A DNA stretch of 64,000 nucleotides, taken from Fictibacillus phosphorivorans. Its GTDB lineage: Bacteria; Bacillota; Bacilli; Bacillales; Fictibacillaceae. Positions 41,982 to 50,443 of this stretch are shown in pieces; position 1 is the first letter of the stretch, and each line of letters opens with the position of its first letter. Both the position numbers and the translations under genes were made by a program. The notes below the pieces were generated by a model that saw only the letters and a list, made by a program, of their open reading frames with translations, made no database searches and was not told where the DNA came from. The DNA lies in contig NZ_CP015378.1 in NCBI RefSeq assembly GCF_001629705.1, positions 1,302,001 to 1,366,000 on the forward strand, read 5' to 3'.

Positions 41982-43205
41982 ATGAGAAATTTACTTAAAA
42001 AGTGGCATCCAGCAGTCGTTGTTATTGTAGCTGGAACATTGTTTACGCGAGCGGCATTTTTTATGACTATGCCATTCTTAGCCATTTATCTGTACAACGA
42101 AAAAGGAATCGATCCTGCTATGGTTGGTTTGATTATTGGAGTAAGTGCTCTAACGGGTACGTTCGGTGGTTTCTTTGGGGGCTATCTATCTGATCGTATA
42201 GGAAGGCTTCCTGTGATGACGGTTGCTATCTTCATTTGGAGTACTGTGTTTGTTGGATTCGCGTTAGCAGACCTCGTATGGCATTTCTTTTTATTAAACA
42301 TGTTAAACGGACTTTGCCGCTCATGGTTTGAGCCCATATCAAGAGCTTTGCTTGCCGATGTAACGACAAAAGAAAACCGGCTGCATGTTTTCAATGCTCG
42401 GTACTTTGCAATCAATGTGGGTGCTGCAATTGGTCCGGTTGTAGGAACGCAGCTCGGTACATCAAATTCGACCCAAGCTTTTTACATAACGGCGATCGCG
42501 TATCTACTATATGCGTTATTAATTGTATTCACACTGAGAGGCTACTCCAACGACTTAAAGGGTGGGGAAGAAAGGAAGTTCTCAATAAAGTCTGCTATTG
42601 GTGTACTTGCAAGAGATAGAGTGCTTGCTTTTTTTCTGATCGGAAATACAATTGTTATGATGGCACAGTCACAAATGGATACGACACTCGCGCAATATAT
42701 AGGAAACGCACCTCAGTTCGAAAATGGCGTTAAGCTATTTGCATACCTTGTTGTTACAAATGCAATAACCGTTTTGTTACTTCAGTTTCCAGTCACAAAC
42801 TTTGTCAGGCGATTTCAGCCGATGAATGCACTCCGTTTCGGAAGTTTTGCATTCAGTCTTGCATTGCTTGGATTTGGATTATCAACGAATTGGATTTTTC
42901 TTGTCATCAGTATGGTGTTTTTAACCGTCGGGGAAATTATCGTGTTCGTTATGAGTGATGTACTCTTAGACGATCTAGCGCCAGAGCACATGAGAGGTAC
43001 ATATTTTGGGGCGATGTCGTTTCGATCGATTGGGTTCAGTGCGGGGCCATGGATTGGCGGTTTACTTTTAAGTACATTTGGCTTTGAACATGGATTTTAT
43101 GTGTTTGGGGTTCTAACGCTCATCTCATTGCTGTCCTTGCCATTCTTTCAATACGGAGAAGGAATCCGTAAAACGCTCCTAGAACAACAATCTGCTTCAA
43201 CTTAA
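41982..43205 (+). CDS. major facilitator superfamily exporter (DHA1-like)
   Basis: 407 residues with twelve hydrophobic segments. The MFS motif A GGYLSDRIGRLPVM lies between helices 2 and 3. The overall pattern is that of drug:proton antiporters of the MdtH/YdeG kind. It resides in the cytoplasmic membrane; the substrate is unknown. GAAGGAATGGG lies before ATG 41982. The VOC-domain gene follows after 18 bp, without terminator, so the two are likely one operon; a resistance pair (efflux plus binding/modifying VOC protein) is possible but speculative. Confidence 0.88.
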   Translation: MRNLLKKWHPAVVVIVAGTLFTRAAFFMTMPFLAIYLYNEKGIDPAMVGLIIGVSALTGTFGGFFGGYLSDRIGRLPVMTVAIFIWSTVFVGFALADLVWHFFLLNMLNGLCRSWFEPISRALLADVTTKENRLHVFNARYFAINVGAAIGPVVGTQLGTSNSTQAFYITAIAYLLYALLIVFTLRGYSNDLKGGEERKFSIKSAIGVLARDRVLAFFLIGNTIVMMAQSQMDTTLAQYIGNAPQFENGVKLFAYLVVTNAITVLLLQFPVTNFVRRFQPMNALRFGSFAFSLALLGFGLSTNWIFLVISMVFLTVGEIIVFVMSDVLLDDLAPEHMRGTYFGAMSFRSIGFSAGPWIGGLLLSTFGFEHGFYVFGVLTLISLLSLPFFQYGEGIRKTLLEQQSAST

Positions 43206-43223
43206 GAAAGGGGATATATCAGC

Positions 43224-43598
43224 ATGATTACTGGAATTGAACATACTGGAATTATGGTTTCTAACATGGAGGAGTCTATCAAATTTTATACCGAGGTACT
43301 TGGTTTAGATCTATTAGATCGTTTCGATCATACAAGCGTACCCGTCGAATTAGCCTTCTTAGGGGTAGAAGGAAAAGTGCTTGTTGAGTTGATCGCTGGT
43401 TATACAGGGCCTGTAACGAATGAAGGGAAGGTCCATCATATTGCATTTTCTGTACAGAATATTGAAGAGCAGTATGAGTTGTTGCAGAAAAAAGATGTTG
43501 TCATGAAAGATAAAGAAATTACAGAGCTTCCAAACGGAAAATACTTTTTCTTTTTTGGACCAGATGAAGAATCACTCGAATTTTTTGAGAGTAAATAG
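43224..43598 (+). CDS. VOC-family (glyoxalase-like) protein
   Basis: 124 residues, one vicinal oxygen chelate unit of two beta-alpha-beta3 modules. Likely metal ligands are His in IEHTGIMV, Glu in VLVELI, His in VHHIAFSV and Glu in LEFFES, so an active glyoxalase I or epimerase-like site is plausible. AAAGGGG lies before ATG 43224. Co-directional with the MFS gene. Confidence 0.85.
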   Translation: MITGIEHTGIMVSNMEESIKFYTEVLGLDLLDRFDHTSVPVELAFLGVEGKVLVELIAGYTGPVTNEGKVHHIAFSVQNIEEQYELLQKKDVVMKDKEITELPNGKYFFFFGPDEESLEFFESK

Positions 43599-43603
43599 AA
43601 ATG

Positions 43604-43631
43604 AAGACTGCATAATTGCAGTCTTTTTTTG
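43604..43631 (+). terminator. rho-independent terminator after VOC gene
   Basis: AAGACTGCA pairs with TGCAGTCTT around TAAT, followed by Ts. Confidence 0.85.
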
Positions 43632-43699
43632 TTTCTTTGTAAAGAGTTATCATCGGGAGAAGGTGATGATGAAGCAGTCAAGAAGTCTATGAATAAGAA

Positions 43700-44035
43700 T
43701 TAAATGCCTGGCAGCGTTTCTTTTAAATATTGATTTGAACAGTATTCAACACCATACTTGTAGCGACTTTCTCTAACATTTCTAGCTTTCTTCGGATCAA
43801 TATGAATTCGTTTGATCTCTGGGTATGTTTCCATGATTTTTAAAGCGATCTTGTCACCAGGCTCATCTGGATCAGTTAATACATATACTTCATCACAAAG
43901 AATCAATGCTTCTTCAATTGCTCTTCGTTCTTTATGCCGAAATGAAATTCCATTTAGAATAACAAAATGGGCGTGAGGATGAACACTCTGTACTCTCAGT
44001 TGATCACTTTTGCCTTCAACAATGTATCCGGTCAT
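43700..44035 (-). CDS. small TOPRIM-domain protein (YusF-like)
   Basis: 111 residues, a single TOPRIM fold: N-terminal Glu in YIVEGKSDQ and the acidic pair in VLTDPDEPGDK, the metal-binding positions of primase/topoisomerase/RNase M5 type domains. Homologues such as Bacillus YusF are of unknown function; RNase M5 is longer. AGGAGG lies just before ATG 44035. A Fur-box-like sequence overlaps the promoter region. Confidence 0.85.
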   Translation of the reverse strand: MTGYIVEGKSDQLRVQSVHPHAHFVILNGISFRHKERRAIEEALILCDEVYVLTDPDEPGDKIALKIMETYPEIKRIHIDPKKARNVRESRYKYGVEYCSNQYLKETLPGI

Positions 44036-44052
44036 AGCGCCTCCTGTAAAAC

Positions 44053-44067
44053 TAAGATTCATTATCA
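44053..44067 (-). promoter_or_regulatory. Fur-box-like sequence upstream of the TOPRIM gene
   Basis: TAAGATTCATTATCA matches 11 of 14 positions of the 7-1-7 Fur box, with a perfect ATTATCA half. It lies 18-32 bp upstream of the TOPRIM start codon and between divergent genes. Confidence 0.4.
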
Positions 44068-44133
44068 TTTTATGGAAGGCATATCGATAATAGTACGACT
44101 TCTAAAAAATATTGGACAAAGGAAGTGCATATC

Positions 44134-45228
44134 TTGAAGAAGCTTATTATCCTTACAAAAACTTTTTCTCTTAGCTTCTTCTCCTTTATTAGTATTTATG
44201 GGTTGTTTTTGTTGCTAGGCGATATTGAAGGGTTATTTATCGGGGTGTTCATTCTATTAGTATGCTTTTTCACTTTCAGCATACGATTCATTGGCTTGGT
44301 AATTGGGAGAAGGAAAATTCTTGCAATGAAAAGATACCAACCAAACCTCATATTCATTACTGTTATAGCATTCTCTACAGCCATATTATCGGTTAGCAAT
44401 TATACACTCGAAACATCGTTGAAGCACTCTTTATCAGCTAGAGTAAAAAATCATTTTTATCTGGAAGCAGTGTTAGTAGAGAAAGATAGAATTTTTGAGC
44501 GAGTATCCTTTTTAAGTACGCTAGAAAATATGAATGTAAGCAGCGCTTCGGTATTCTATGAACCGCAAGACAAGGAGTTAGCAGGATCTGCGATTCGTCA
44601 CATACGTAAAATGCAGTCTTATCACAATGGATGGATTGATGTTCATGAAGCTCTTCCTGTTACCCTTATCCTCTACCGGAATCCTTTGATCTTTCAGCAA
44701 CATCTACCGCATCATTCTTATGAAAACCTGCAAGCCTTATACGTTCCCTCCCAAGAAACGATCCATCTGCTTGTTACGAATGAAATGGATGAGAATCCTG
44801 ATCAATTTTTAGAGTTGGTCGGACATGAATATACACATCATTGGATGATTAGTTATTTGTTAGAAAATAAATTAGATAATCGGCATTTACCTAGATGGTT
44901 TGAAGAGGGGATTGCAGAATATGCCGGAAAACAAAGTGTAAGAGAGGTGCCAATCTTTGTACCTCTAAACTTCATTCCCTTCACAAGGCTTCACACAGTA
45001 GAGGATTGGGCCTATGAAAATCGAAGGAAATCTAGTCACCGTCCATACCGACAAAGCTACTATGCTATTGATCAATTGGTTAAAGACGGAAATGAATCTA
45101 AAATCAAAATCTTGTTGCTTAATAAGCAGAAAAATTTTTACCGGTTGTTTGAAGAAGTAACGGATGAATCTCTTATCGAGTTCGAGGTGCGTTTCTTAAG
45201 AGAAGAGTTTATGAATTTAAAGCGCTGA
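44134..45228 (+). CDS. membrane-bound zinc metallopeptidase (peptidase MA/gluzincin type)
   Basis: 364 residues. Three hydrophobic segments in the first 95 residues are followed by an extracytoplasmic domain. The zinc site is GHEYTHHW (HExxH, about residue 236) with the third ligand in WFEEGIAEYAG about 30 residues later, as in gluzincins of the peptidase MA group. Substrate unknown. TTG 44134 is chosen, with AAAGGA about 9 nt upstream; GTG 44125 overlaps the ribosome site. Divergent from the TOPRIM gene. Confidence 0.8.
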   Translation: MKKLIILTKTFSLSFFSFISIYGLFLLLGDIEGLFIGVFILLVCFFTFSIRFIGLVIGRRKILAMKRYQPNLIFITVIAFSTAILSVSNYTLETSLKHSLSARVKNHFYLEAVLVEKDRIFERVSFLSTLENMNVSSASVFYEPQDKELAGSAIRHIRKMQSYHNGWIDVHEALPVTLILYRNPLIFQQHLPHHSYENLQALYVPSQETIHLLVTNEMDENPDQFLELVGHEYTHHWMISYLLENKLDNRHLPRWFEEGIAEYAGKQSVREVPIFVPLNFIPFTRLHTVEDWAYENRRKSSHRPYRQSYYAIDQLVKDGNESKIKILLLNKQKNFYRLFEEVTDESLIEFEVRFLREEFMNLKR

Positions 45229-45271
45229 GCTGATGCTCATTTGTTTATAGAAGTAATACGTGTAATCAAGC

Positions 45272-45305
45272 AAAAAGAACTCCTCACGAATAAGGAGTTC
45301 TTTAT
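45272..45305. terminator. bidirectional terminator
   Basis: AAAGAACTCCT pairs with AGGAGTTCTTT. Shared by the metallopeptidase gene and the converging 35-residue gene. Confidence 0.8.
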
Positions 45306-45310
45306 TAATA

Positions 45311-45418
45311 TTATCTGCTTTTTAATTTTCTTTTAATGATCGGCAATAACCTCTTTTTACCTTGTTTGATTAAAAAAGCAACAGCCATTCCTTTAATACC
45401 TTGTTTAATACGTCCCAT
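45311..45418 (-). CDS. very small basic protein, 35 residues
   Basis: MGRIKQGIKGMAVAFLIKQG followed by KKRLLPIIKRKLKSR: strongly basic (11 Lys/Arg), amphipathic, no Cys. AGGAGG lies 6 nt before ATG 45418 and a terminator follows the stop, which supports a true gene. Not recognised. It could be a membrane-active or nucleic-acid-binding peptide. Confidence 0.6.
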   Translation of the reverse strand: MGRIKQGIKGMAVAFLIKQGKKRLLPIIKRKLKSR

Positions 45419-45572
45419 TTTCATCCTCCTATAAAAATCATAGTTGTTTCAAGTAATATACCCGAAATCAGCATGAAGCAATCCTTTTATAGTTATACGG
45501 GTTACTTGTCTATACGTTTCATCACGATATGAATAAGATGAACCGAATACAATTTTATAGGAGTTGAACGTA

Positions 45573-45986
45573 TTGAGCATGTATAGAAGTTTTCCACCTT
45601 TTCCGGGTCAAGGCGGCGGTCAAGGCGGAGGGCAAGGGTTTGGACCACCAGGTGGACCACCAGGCGGACCTCCAGGAGGCGGTGGTGGCGGTGGAATGGC
45701 GCCAACATCAGCACCTCCATCATTTACACCATCTCAAGCGCAAGGTTTTAGTTTGCAAGGTGGAGGTGGCGGAGGAAGTCAGCCAGGAGTCTATGCTGTT
45801 GATCCAGGCGCGATCAGACCTTGTTTGTACCAATATGTCTATATCTGGCCAACATGGGGACCAGGATTTTGGGCATGGCTTACTTTTGCAGGTAGAAGAT
45901 CGGTTGCAGGATTTCGCTGGACCGGAAATAGATGGATCTATTTTGGTATGGATACACGCCAAATCAGTTCCTTTTATTGTTACTAA
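45573..45986 (+). CDS. Gly/Pro-rich protein with conserved aromatic C-terminal domain
   Basis: 137 residues. The first 75 are low-complexity Gly, Gln and Pro repeats (GQGGGQ, GPPGGPPGG), followed by a compact aromatic module of about 55 residues (PCLYQYVYIWPTWGPGFWAW, RWIYFGMDTRQISSFYCY). Similar proteins occur in spore formers, often mislabelled as transporters; there is no membrane topology here. A spore-surface or coat role is a guess. TTG 45573 has AGGAG 9 nt upstream. Confidence 0.75.
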   Translation: MSMYRSFPPFPGQGGGQGGGQGFGPPGGPPGGPPGGGGGGGMAPTSAPPSFTPSQAQGFSLQGGGGGGSQPGVYAVDPGAIRPCLYQYVYIWPTWGPGFWAWLTFAGRRSVAGFRWTGNRWIYFGMDTRQISSFYCY

Positions 45987-46017
45987 AAACAGCCGCCTTT
46001 GTGCGGTTGTTTTTTTA
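45986..46017. terminator. bidirectional terminator
   Basis: AACAGCCGC pairs with GCGGTTGTT, followed by Ts. Shared by the Gly-rich gene and the converging Nudix gene. Confidence 0.75.
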
Positions 46018-46509
46018 AGTTATAGGATATAGTGGTATCTTTTGTACTCGCCATGTTTCATATATTTTCATTTCAGACGGAATACGTTTGGTCAAAGCAT
46101 ATTGCGCTGCTTCCCATACAAGAGGAGAGCACCATTCCTTCTTTAGATCACTAATAGGAATCCACCTTGCTCCGCTAGAATCTTGATCTGGGATATCAGC
46201 TATAGCCGATTGGGAATGAATGTCTATCCTGCAATCAAAGAAAACCGCTGAATGTTGTGACCGGGTCCATTCCTTATAGTTCCAAGGAAGTTCATAACAG
46301 CGTTCACCTAGTTTCATACCTTTTATCACCATATAGCCAGTCTCTTCTAGAACTTCACGAATAACCGTTTCGTATTCAGATTCACCATCGTTTGGTGTGC
46401 CTCCAGGAAGATCCAAGCGATTTTTATAAGGACCACCGTTCTTTTCGATAACGAGCAGTTCCCTAGATTCGTTCAAACAAATACAATAGATTCCTCTGTG
46501 TTTATGCAT
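46015..46509 (-). CDS. Nudix hydrolase
   Basis: 164 residues. The Nudix box is complete: GGTPNDGESEYETVIREVLEETGY (G-x5-E-x7-REVLEETG). It would hydrolyse a nucleoside diphosphate derivative in the cytoplasm; substrate unknown. GGGAG lies before ATG 46509. Single gene, downstream of the chemoreceptor on the same strand but separated by a terminator. Confidence 0.88.
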   Translation of the reverse strand: MHKHRGIYCICLNESRELLVIEKNGGPYKNRLDLPGGTPNDGESEYETVIREVLEETGYMVIKGMKLGERCYELPWNYKEWTRSQHSAVFFDCRIDIHSQSAIADIPDQDSSGARWIPISDLKKEWCSPLVWEAAQYALTKRIPSEMKIYETWRVQKIPLYPIT

Positions 46510-46525
46510 CTTATAAGCTCCCTCA

Positions 46526-46561
46526 GAAAAAATACCTTTCCAGCATCCATGAAAAGGTATT
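46526..46561 (-). terminator. rho-independent terminator after chemoreceptor gene
   Basis: On the minus strand ATACCTTTTC pairs with GAAAGGTAT, followed by six Ts. Confidence 0.75.
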
Positions 46562-46569
46562 ATATCTTA

Positions 46570-48045
46570 TTATTCTTTTACCAGTTCATTTAGTTCTGAG
46601 GTTAAGGCTTCAAATTTGTTGAAACTATCAACCACTTCTTCTACACACTTATGTTGTTCTTCTACAGATGCAAGAACTTCTTCAACAGAACCACTTGATG
46701 TTTCTGCTATTCCTGAAACCGAATGAATCTCTCCTACGATGTATCCGGTAGATTCATACAGTTGATTGATTAATTCTTGGACTTCAGAAGACTGTGCAGC
46801 AACTTGATTTGTGTTCATTAATATTTGATTAAAATTCTCTGCTGTTTTCTCTGTTGCTTCCAGACTGGATGTGACAACCCCTTGCGACCCATTTACAAAT
46901 TGGGCGGCTTGTTGCGCTTTGTTACGAATTTCACTTAATATAGATCCGATCTGCTTAGTTGAATGTTGAGAATCTTCAGCAAGGCGCCGAACTTCGTCTG
47001 CAACTACAGCAAATCCTCTACCTTGATCTCCAGCTCGTGCAGCTTCAATCGCCGCATTCAATGCAAGCAGATTCGTTTGAGAAGAGATTTCTTCTATTGT
47101 CGTTAAGATTCCTTCGATTGATTCACTCTGCTGATTTAATTCATACATAAGAGTGTTCGTTTGCTGCATCAGCTCACTCACTTCTTTCATCTTAGAAGAA
47201 AGTTCTAATATTTGATTTTCTCCTGCGTTTGTAACGATTGCCGTTTGCTCTGAAAGTTTTTTCATATCATTTGAGTGTTGAAAAAGACCTTTTGCCACAT
47301 CGTTAGTGCTTGTGACAGAATGACTCATTCCACCTACACTGACAGCCTGAGATTCTACACCTTTAGCTACTTCTGTAAAAGCATACGTAATGTTGCTTGA
47401 TATTTCACCTGTTCTTGTAACGTTTTCCTTTACAGACTGACTAAAATGATGCAGATTTTCTGATGCATCTTTTATTTTACTCAACAATTGTTCCAACTTC
47501 ATCTTATCTTGCTCTGACTGTTTTTCAGCACTTAAGATATTTTCATGCATTCGTTGACCAATTCTTGCTTGAGCTACTAATGCAGCAGTAATAACAGTTA
47601 AGAAAACGTTTAATGAGATAATAATCTTAGGATCTTGTCCAGCAAACATCGTTTCTTTATATTGAAAAAAGAAGAAATTAGTTAACAATAATCCACTAAT
47701 ACCCGATAGTAAGATTGAAAGGTAGTTATGATATAACGTGATGACTGCTAAGCATACATAAGTCATCAGGTAAGTGGAAATCTTCGGATTCGAGTCTGCC
47801 ATGATAACGGTCAGTATCGTTAACCCGATAACAACAAAATATTGAACGGCGAAGGGAGCCCACTTTCGGTACGTCCAAATCGAGAGTGATAAAAGAATTA
47901 GAAGTCCAGCTATACCATAAAAAAAGACACTGTTTATGGTTTTCGTACTCGCATATGTGCTTGCTAGACCGAGAAAATACATACCCCATAACATTTTTGT
48001 AACCAGTTTATTCGTTTGTAAATTTGAGGCAAATGATGGATTCAA
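46570..48045 (-). CDS. methyl-accepting chemotaxis protein with multi-helix membrane sensor
   Basis: 491 residues. The N-terminal 180 residues form about six membrane helices with no extracellular ligand domain and no HAMP domain; the cytoplasmic signalling helical hairpin follows. The tip is [21 protein letters not shown] then [13 protein letters not shown], the conserved CheA/CheW contact. Such receptors sense membrane-linked or internal cues (energy, oxygen). The start is TTG 48045 with GGAGATG upstream. Monocistronic. Confidence 0.92.
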   Translation of the reverse strand: MNPSFASNLQTNKLVTKMLWGMYFLGLASTYASTKTINSVFFYGIAGLLILLSLSIWTYRKWAPFAVQYFVVIGLTILTVIMADSNPKISTYLMTYVCLAVITLYHNYLSILLSGISGLLLTNFFFFQYKETMFAGQDPKIIISLNVFLTVITAALVAQARIGQRMHENILSAEKQSEQDKMKLEQLLSKIKDASENLHHFSQSVKENVTRTGEISSNITYAFTEVAKGVESQAVSVGGMSHSVTSTNDVAKGLFQHSNDMKKLSEQTAIVTNAGENQILELSSKMKEVSELMQQTNTLMYELNQQSESIEGILTTIEEISSQTNLLALNAAIEAARAGDQGRGFAVVADEVRRLAEDSQHSTKQIGSILSEIRNKAQQAAQFVNGSQGVVTSSLEATEKTAENFNQILMNTNQVAAQSSEVQELINQLYESTGYIVGEIHSVSGIAETSSGSVEEVLASVEEQHKCVEEVVDSFNKFEALTSELNELVKE

Positions 48046-48230
48046 ATTTCGTCATCTCCGTTTTAAAATGTATAAGTACTGCTTTTATATCGTCAGGAAT
48101 CTATGTGCATTTAAGATATTTACCAAATTTTGTTTTAGTTGTTCCGATACTTATCGTGAACATTTTACATAATAACTGGTTAGTAGATGAGATCTTTTAT
48201 TTGTTATCAAAATTATCGAGGTGGTTAACA

Positions 48231-49091
48231 GTGAGAAAAAAGACTTGGATATTTGCTATCATTCTGTTGCTTGCAGCTTGTAGCAACGAACCAAAAAACA
48301 CAAATACAAAAGAAGAATCAGCTCCGAAAACGACCGAACCTTCATCACCTGAAAAGAAGAATGAAGAGGTTAAAGAAGAACCTGTTACCGAAGAAGTAAC
48401 TTCTATTGAAGAAGAAGGAACGTACATTGGTCAGATTGACAATAATTCTATTGAAGTAGAGGCAGCAGGTGAAACATTAGTTCTTCGACTAACGGATGAA
48501 GTTAGAGGTACCGTCGAGAGTATGAAGGATGGTGCCAAAGTTAACATCGTCTATAAGAAGAATGACGAGGGGCAATGGGTCCTAGAGCAAATTAATGAAG
48601 TAAGTACGCCACAGGCACCTACATCAAAAAAGCTTACGTACATAGTGGATGGGACTTCAGTGGAAGAAGACGCTTTATTAACAGAGAGTGAGCTTGAATA
48701 CCATTTCTACAAACTTCCAGATTTTGAATTTACTGCAGAAGAGCCAAGAAAAGATTTATTATTTGCTACTAAATTTGCTGAGACATTTGTGAGAATAGAG
48801 CCGTTGTCAGAAGAGGCGTCCATCGATGATCTAAAAGAATGGGCAAAGGATGAACTGGAAGCAATCGGGGAAGTAAACGAAGTGAATGGAGTAGAGGTCG
48901 CTGGACCGGCATTTGAAAAGACTTCGTTATTTATTACAGCATCAAAAGAGTCTTACAAAAAATACATCGTTATTCAAGAGTTAAGTAATGGAGATCAAGT
49001 TAAATATACAGTGAATCTGCCAGAACATAAGAATGCGGCTAAATGGGAACAAGCTATTTGGGCCATGCTTTCTACTCTTCAAACGAAATAG
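48231..49091 (+). CDS. lipoprotein of unknown function
   Basis: 286 residues. Signal peptide with lipobox LLAAC, a Lys/Glu/Pro/Thr linker (about 25-60), a small beta domain (about 65-120, TYIGQIDNNSIEVEAAGETL) and a C-terminal domain with GerMN- or DUF-like mixed pattern (about 130-286). GTG 48231 is chosen with GAGGTGG just upstream. The frame is open further upstream, but that part lies opposite the chemoreceptor promoter and lacks a ribosome site. Confidence 0.8.
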   Translation: MRKKTWIFAIILLLAACSNEPKNTNTKEESAPKTTEPSSPEKKNEEVKEEPVTEEVTSIEEEGTYIGQIDNNSIEVEAAGETLVLRLTDEVRGTVESMKDGAKVNIVYKKNDEGQWVLEQINEVSTPQAPTSKKLTYIVDGTSVEEDALLTESELEYHFYKLPDFEFTAEEPRKDLLFATKFAETFVRIEPLSEEASIDDLKEWAKDELEAIGEVNEVNGVEVAGPAFEKTSLFITASKESYKKYIVIQELSNGDQVKYTVNLPEHKNAAKWEQAIWAMLSTLQTK

Positions 49092-49097
49092 TAATGT

Positions 49098-49127
49098 AAA
49101 GCGTATCCTTTCGATGCGCTTTTTTAT
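49098..49127 (+). terminator. rho-independent terminator after lipoprotein gene
   Basis: AAAGCGTAT pairs with ATGCGCTTT, followed by Ts. Confidence 0.75.
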
Positions 49128-49144
49128 TTGTATCTACAAAAAAG

Positions 49145-49183
49145 AATAAATGATTATCATAAATGTAGCATATGGCATATAAT
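49145..49183 (+). promoter_or_regulatory. promoter with overlapping Fur-like box
   Basis: TTATCA (49154-49159), 18-nt spacer, TATAAT (49178-49183). The -35 is embedded in AATAAATGATTATCA (49145-49159), which has a perfect Fur half-site and an ATGATTATCAT palindrome. It serves the 47-codon ORF that starts 49 bp after the -10. Confidence 0.4.
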
Positions 49184-49231
49184 ATTTACAAAGGTTTAAA
49201 AAGTTTCCTTAAGGAAAGATAGGTGAATGTT

Positions 49232-49375
49232 ATGTGGTATAAAGAAAGCTCATTGTTTAAGCTGCAACAATACACGATTATCTTACACAAACTCGGAATC
49301 TTTTCGCAGGAAGACAAGGTAGATATTTTAGGTAAAATACAAAAGTATAAGATGAAAGTTGGTTTGAAAGACTAG
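49232..49375 (+). CDS. small basic protein, 47 residues, possibly Fur-regulated
   Basis: Begins MWYKESSLFKLQQY and ends KMKVGLKD; basic, no Cys, no membrane segment. AGGTGA lies 5 nt before ATG 49232. The upstream promoter overlaps a Fur-like box. Small Fur-controlled basic proteins (FbpA/B/C) are known in Bacillus as partners of the iron-sparing response; the segment HKLGIFSQEDKVDILGKIQKY faintly recalls the FbpA pattern, but homology is not established. Confidence 0.55.
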   Translation: MWYKESSLFKLQQYTIILHKLGIFSQEDKVDILGKIQKYKMKVGLKD

Positions 49376-49424
49376 GCTGCCTAAGTAGGGAGCCTCTTCA
49401 AATGATCCTATTTCTTTACATAGA

Positions 49425-49456
49425 AAAGACCCGGCAGCAACTGCCGGGTCTTTATA
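49425..49456. terminator. bidirectional terminator
   Basis: AAAGACCCGGCAG pairs with CTGCCGGGTCTTT around CAA. Shared by the 47-residue gene and the converging cold shock gene. Confidence 0.85.
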
Positions 49457-49468
49457 TATAGGCTGAAC

Positions 49469-49669
49469 TTATTTTTTAGTTACGTTAGCTGCTTGTGGTC
49501 CGCGAGCTCCGTCAACAATTTCAAATTCTACTTCTTGACCTTCGTCAAGTGATTTGAATCCTTCTGATTGGATTGCAGAGAAGTGTACGAATACGTCGTC
49601 TCCACCTTCAACTTCGATGAATCCGAAACCTTTTTCAGCGTTAAACCATTTTACTTTACCTGTTTGCAT
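49469..49669 (-). CDS. cold shock protein (CspB/CspD family)
   Basis: 66 residues, a single cold shock domain. RNP1 is KGFGFIEV and RNP2 is VFVHFSAI. It binds single-stranded RNA/DNA as an RNA chaperone. AGGAGG lies 8 nt before ATG 49669. The roughly 100-nt AT-rich region upstream, with a GTGCAC-containing hairpin near the ribosome site, is in line with the long structured leaders of csp genes. Confidence 0.96.
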   Translation of the reverse strand: MQTGKVKWFNAEKGFGFIEVEGGDDVFVHFSAIQSEGFKSLDEGQEVEFEIVDGARGPQAANVTKK

Positions 49670-49921
49670 GTGAATGCCTCCTAGAACGTGTGCACTTTTT
49701 GTGCTCTGTAATTACCAAACCACTTTCAAACTCTTAAGTTAAGATGTAATCCAGTACTGAATGGTTGTCACAAATATATCATAAGAAAAAAGCTCTCGCA
49801 AGGAACTTTTCTGAAAAATAGGAATAAAGAGTCAGGATATTTTCTCGAATATAATTTTCAACTGAATCTTATGGGTTGAAGTGAATGTTGTTCAAAATTT
49901 ATGGCAGATAAACATAACAAA

Positions 49922-49963
49922 AATAAAAACCATCTGCCTTCTATTCGCTAGTAGGAGATGGTT
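49922..49963 (-). terminator. rho-independent terminator overlapping comFB stop
   Basis: On the minus strand AACCATCT pairs with AGATGGTT, with an inner CCTACTA/TAGAAGG pairing, then Ts. Confidence 0.65.
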
Positions 49964-50231
49964 TCAAATCGTGTGATGGTCGAGTTGCTACAATGCCTGT
50001 CGCTTTTACAATCTGATTTAAGATGTTAACTCTGGATTGATCATCAAAATTTTGTGCTTTGACAAAAGCGTAGCCATCTTCATTTGAAACATAACGAGGT
50101 GGCAAGTTGTTAAGTGTGATCGCGAAGACATCAGCTTTACAAATCTCGCATTTGCAAGGAAGCTGAAGCTGTCCCCAATAATTCTTTAATGCTTCTTCTA
50201 CTAGAATCTCCATGGCGTTTTTTACATTCAT
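49941..50231 (-). CDS. comFB: ComFB family protein
   Basis: 96 residues. The family pattern is clear: four-helix protein with PCKCEICKADVFAITLNNLPPRYV, where the Cys residues bind zinc in Bacillus ComFB. Related proteins bind cyclic di-nucleotides in other bacteria. In Bacillus subtilis comFB lies between comFA and comFC; here it stands alone, so its tie to DNA uptake is uncertain. Start ATG 50231. Confidence 0.85.
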   Translation of the reverse strand: MNVKNAMEILVEEALKNYWGQLQLPCKCEICKADVFAITLNNLPPRYVSNEDGYAFVKAQNFDDQSRVNILNQIVKATGIVATRPSHDLKPSPTSE

Positions 50232-50362
50232 GGGCTTTTTACCCCTTTATACACAATCTATATGAATAGAATAGCTTATTCTTACTACATATGTAAACTT
50301 TTACTGTGAGTAACAAGACTATTTAACTATAGTTTTTTTTATTGTTTTCTCACTATCATACT

Positions 50363-50426
50363 TTGTTCCTAAATTAACAATAATATATGATTTTTCTGAA
50401 AATTAACTTGAAATCATATATGATTT
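50363..50426 (+). promoter_or_regulatory. promoter and GntR-type operator of the hpa operon
   Basis: TTGTTC (50363-50368), 17-nt spacer, TATGAT (50386-50391). A perfect 16-bp palindrome AAATCATATATGATTT (50411-50426) lies just after the expected start site; its half ATATGATTT also occurs at 50385-50393, 33 bp (about three helical turns) away. Autoregulation by the adjacent GntR protein is likely. Confidence 0.55.
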
Positions 50427-50443
50427 GAGATTAACATAGGTAT

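Noticed and set aside
48046..48230. N-terminal extension of the lipoprotein gene 48231-49091
   Set aside because: It would place the lipoprotein signal peptide in the middle of the protein; GTG 48231 has its own ribosome site.
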